Part shown: in pieces, positions 62,021-64,000 of the stretch | Position numbering within the stretch: position 1 is the stretch's first letter | Layout: each line of letters begins with the position of its first letter | Assembly (NCBI GenBank): GCA_036172665.1 | Contig: CM069870.1 | Span: 22,666,001 to 22,730,000, forward strand | DNA from: Prosopocoilus inquinatus | Lineage: Eukaryota; Arthropoda; Insecta; Coleoptera; Lucanidae | Length of the DNA: 64,000 nt | Direction of reading: 5' to 3' | Program-made: the position numbers and the translations under genes | Notes under the pieces: generated by a model | Told to the model about the DNA's origin: nothing | Databases searched by the model: none | What the model saw: the letters and a program-made list of their open reading frames with translations, nothing else

Positions 62021-63247
62021 CAGTGCTGCCTATCGTATTAAGTCTGAAATCCCGCAAATTCTAATGAAAATTCCCGGTTTTCCCGCACATTGAAAAATTA
62101 GTAAATACCGGGTGTCCAGCAATTATTGGACAGGGGTTCCCAACCTTTTTTAAACATCGACCTGTTACAAGCAGGGTTACAAGGAAATAAAAATTTTCAT
62201 CTATCCCTTTCGAGTTTAATTAATATTTCTAAAACAGTAGGTGCAGATATACTAATAATGTTAAATTTAAGTTTTGTTAAATTTTGACAATTTGCTATTT
62301 ATTTTGATTTGATTTTTTTAATTTTAAACCGATCGCTCGCCGATTCTCTTATTTTTATATTTGAATAATCACTTTTATTCTCTTTTGTTTTTCTTTTATC
62401 TAAACCTTCGTTAGTGTTCTCGATTCGATTTATTTAGTTTCATAGAATTTTTATTTTAGTTTTATCTTCATCACCGATCGTCTTTTGTTTCGTGTTTCGT
62501 GTTGCTTTTGAAATTCATTTGCCTTTATTTATTTCACTTTTCAATATAATCATTTAATCGACCTTCAGTTTTTCTTTTAATCGATTTTATTTGCCTTATT
62601 TTTATGTTTTAACTATCGGTTTATTACCTTTTTCTTGTTTTCTCTTTTGTTTGATTTGATTCGACGGGATTTTGTTTTTTAATTATCGATTGATCCTCTT
62701 TTGTCTTCCTTTACTCGACATGAGTTTATTTTATGCTTTCATCTCGACGATTGATCGCCAATTTTGTTTTTGACATTCTGTATTAAAAATTGACAGGTAG
62801 ATTTCTTGACCCATCTAACAGAGGGCACTACGTGCGTTATCATAAAAAGTACCATAATGAATCTTCTCCGCATTTCATGCAGTAAACATCATAATTATTT
62901 AAGTAAAGTGGGACTTTACAACACGGGAATAATTTAAGCATAATGACGTACTAAACTACATACTATTTTCTATATTCTGTAAATACTGTGCGCAATCTCC
63001 TTAGAAAACTATTTTCTAAACTCATATGGCTTTTTAAGCGTTGCACTCGCTCGTACTAGTGAAACAATTGCTGAATTGAAAGATTTTTTGTTAAACAGAA
63101 CAGAACGAGTTGTATTTATAATATTTTCTCGGGTTTTGATATTTAAAATTCCCGATTTCTCCCGCAAATTTGTATATTCCGTAAAATTCCCACCACCGTC
63201 TCATTTTTCCCGAAATTCGGGAAATTTCCCGGTCATTGGCAGCACTG
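62021..63247. mobile_element. Non-autonomous element, CAGTGCTGCC ends
   Basis: Starts CAGTGCTGCCTATCGTATTA and ends 'CGGTCATTGGCAGCACTG'. Flanks TTTGTCAC and TTTATCAG agree at 6 of 8. Near the ends, 'AAATTCCCGG' and 'GGGAAATTTCCCGG' are mirrored. The middle (about 62130-62810) is the inverse of repeat R, with T-rich 'ATCGTCTTTTGTTT' runs. Length (1227) is close to that of 38599-39859. Confidence 0.55.
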
Positions 63248-63319
63248 TTTATCAGTGTCACCAATTTTATAATAATAGTTGTCTCTTATTTGCAACGCAG
63301 GTTAGTTCAGGTCAGTTCA

Positions 63320-63780
63320 GTTTAACCCAAAGTGAACTGATCTTAAGTGATCGATTTAATAGTAAATAAAACATGCCAGATGTGATTGCTGTATTTTAAT
63401 CTTCAGATGAAGATATTGGGCGCGTTCAGCGGCTCAGTTGCTTACTCAGCAATCGATTGTGATTGGCTCACATGAAGGTAATAGCCAATCACAAACGACT
63501 GCTGAGTAAGCAACGCATCCGCTGAACGCGGCCTTTATTTTTGCATCACTTTACAGTGAGTTAAGCAAAAACAAAAGTTTGTTTAGACGAGTAATGTAAT
63601 TTGACAAACTGTTGAAATAACATCCCCTCTACTAGTGAACCAACTGATCCAAACTGATCTAGAATTTTCTAGGTGTAGTAACAGCAAGGCGGGAAGTGTT
63701 TTAGATCACTTTGGGTTAGATCATGTAGCCAAATAAAACAGACAAATTTTTGAATAAGTGATCCAGGGTAAAAGTGAACT
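63320..63780. repeat. AGTGAACTGATC repeats with nested 110-bp hairpin
   Basis: 'AACCCAAAGTGAACTGATCT' near 63324 is mirrored by 'AGATCACTTTGGGTT' near 63703, with more 'GTGAACTGATC' and 'CAACTGATCCAAACTGATC' variants around. Inside, 63422-63531 is a hairpin: 'GCGTTCAGCGGCTCAGTTGC' and 'TTACTCAGCA' mirrored by 'TGCTGAGTAAGCAACGCATC' and 'CGCTGAACGC'. Confidence 0.6.
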
Positions 63781-64000
63781 GATCTGACGTGCAAATAAAA
63801 GACAACTAATAATAGGCGTTTATGGGGTACATGGATCGGGGTAGAAAAGTAAAATAGAACGAATGCGATTAATGTAAGTAAGAGTGAGAGAATAGATCAA
63901 CCGGTATATACCGCTCCAATTATCGTGAACGCCTAATAATTATTATATTCATTGAAATCCTAAGACTAGAAATAATATGCAATGTTATAACAGAGAAGTC

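Overview
The window is nuclear DNA from an AT-rich, repeat-rich animal genome, most likely an insect and plausibly a beetle. It has spliced genes with GT-AG introns, some as short as 51 to 64 bases, typical insect poly(A) signals, and many short inverted-repeat elements of the 'TACAGGGTGTNCC' and 'CAGTGTTGCC' kinds. There are no bacterial-style genes. The beetle assignment is an impression from repeat style, not a proof.

Two genes can be reconstructed base by base, and they converge. On the plus strand, 18600-42274 holds a Corin-like type II membrane mosaic protein: cytoplasmic tail, transmembrane helix, SEA-like domain, Thr/Pro stalk, frizzled domain, two LDL-receptor class A repeats, a divergent SRCR domain and a trypsin-fold domain. 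Eight exons join in frame to about 765 residues. The trypsin fold has lost all three catalytic residues and the usual activation site. A separate terminal exon at 24823-24989, with its own poly(A) signals, would end the protein after the frizzled domain (390 residues). On the minus strand, 61707 down to 46676 encodes the PP2A 65-kDa scaffold (A) subunit, 592 residues with the usual last exon. A second, more proximal last exon at 47742-47887 would replace the final residues with a lysine-rich 48-residue tail.

The first 18.5 kb has no gene I can support. It holds a possible LTR fragment at the left edge, a 1.9-kb T/G-biased degenerate repeat tract, several miniature inverted-repeat elements (MITE-like), and a set of duplicated segments between 13 and 16 kb. 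The introns are mostly stacked non-autonomous elements: a palindrome array in Corin intron 1, a hAT-like element with an 8-bp target duplication at 28 kb, a near-perfect 160-bp hairpin at 32.6 kb, a 1.26-kb 'CAGTGTTGCC' element at 38.6 kb, and an inverted block at 41.2-41.9 kb. Between the genes lies a satellite with an apparent 360-bp higher-order period. The large PP2A intron contains a 1.57-kb palindromic element nested in another element.

The points most worth following up are the alternative PP2A-A tail, the truncated SEA-frizzled isoform of the Corin gene, the 149-bp duplication that copies the 3' splice site and start of Corin exon 2 around an inserted repeat, and the many CTCF-like AGATGGCGC motifs carried by repeats through both genes.
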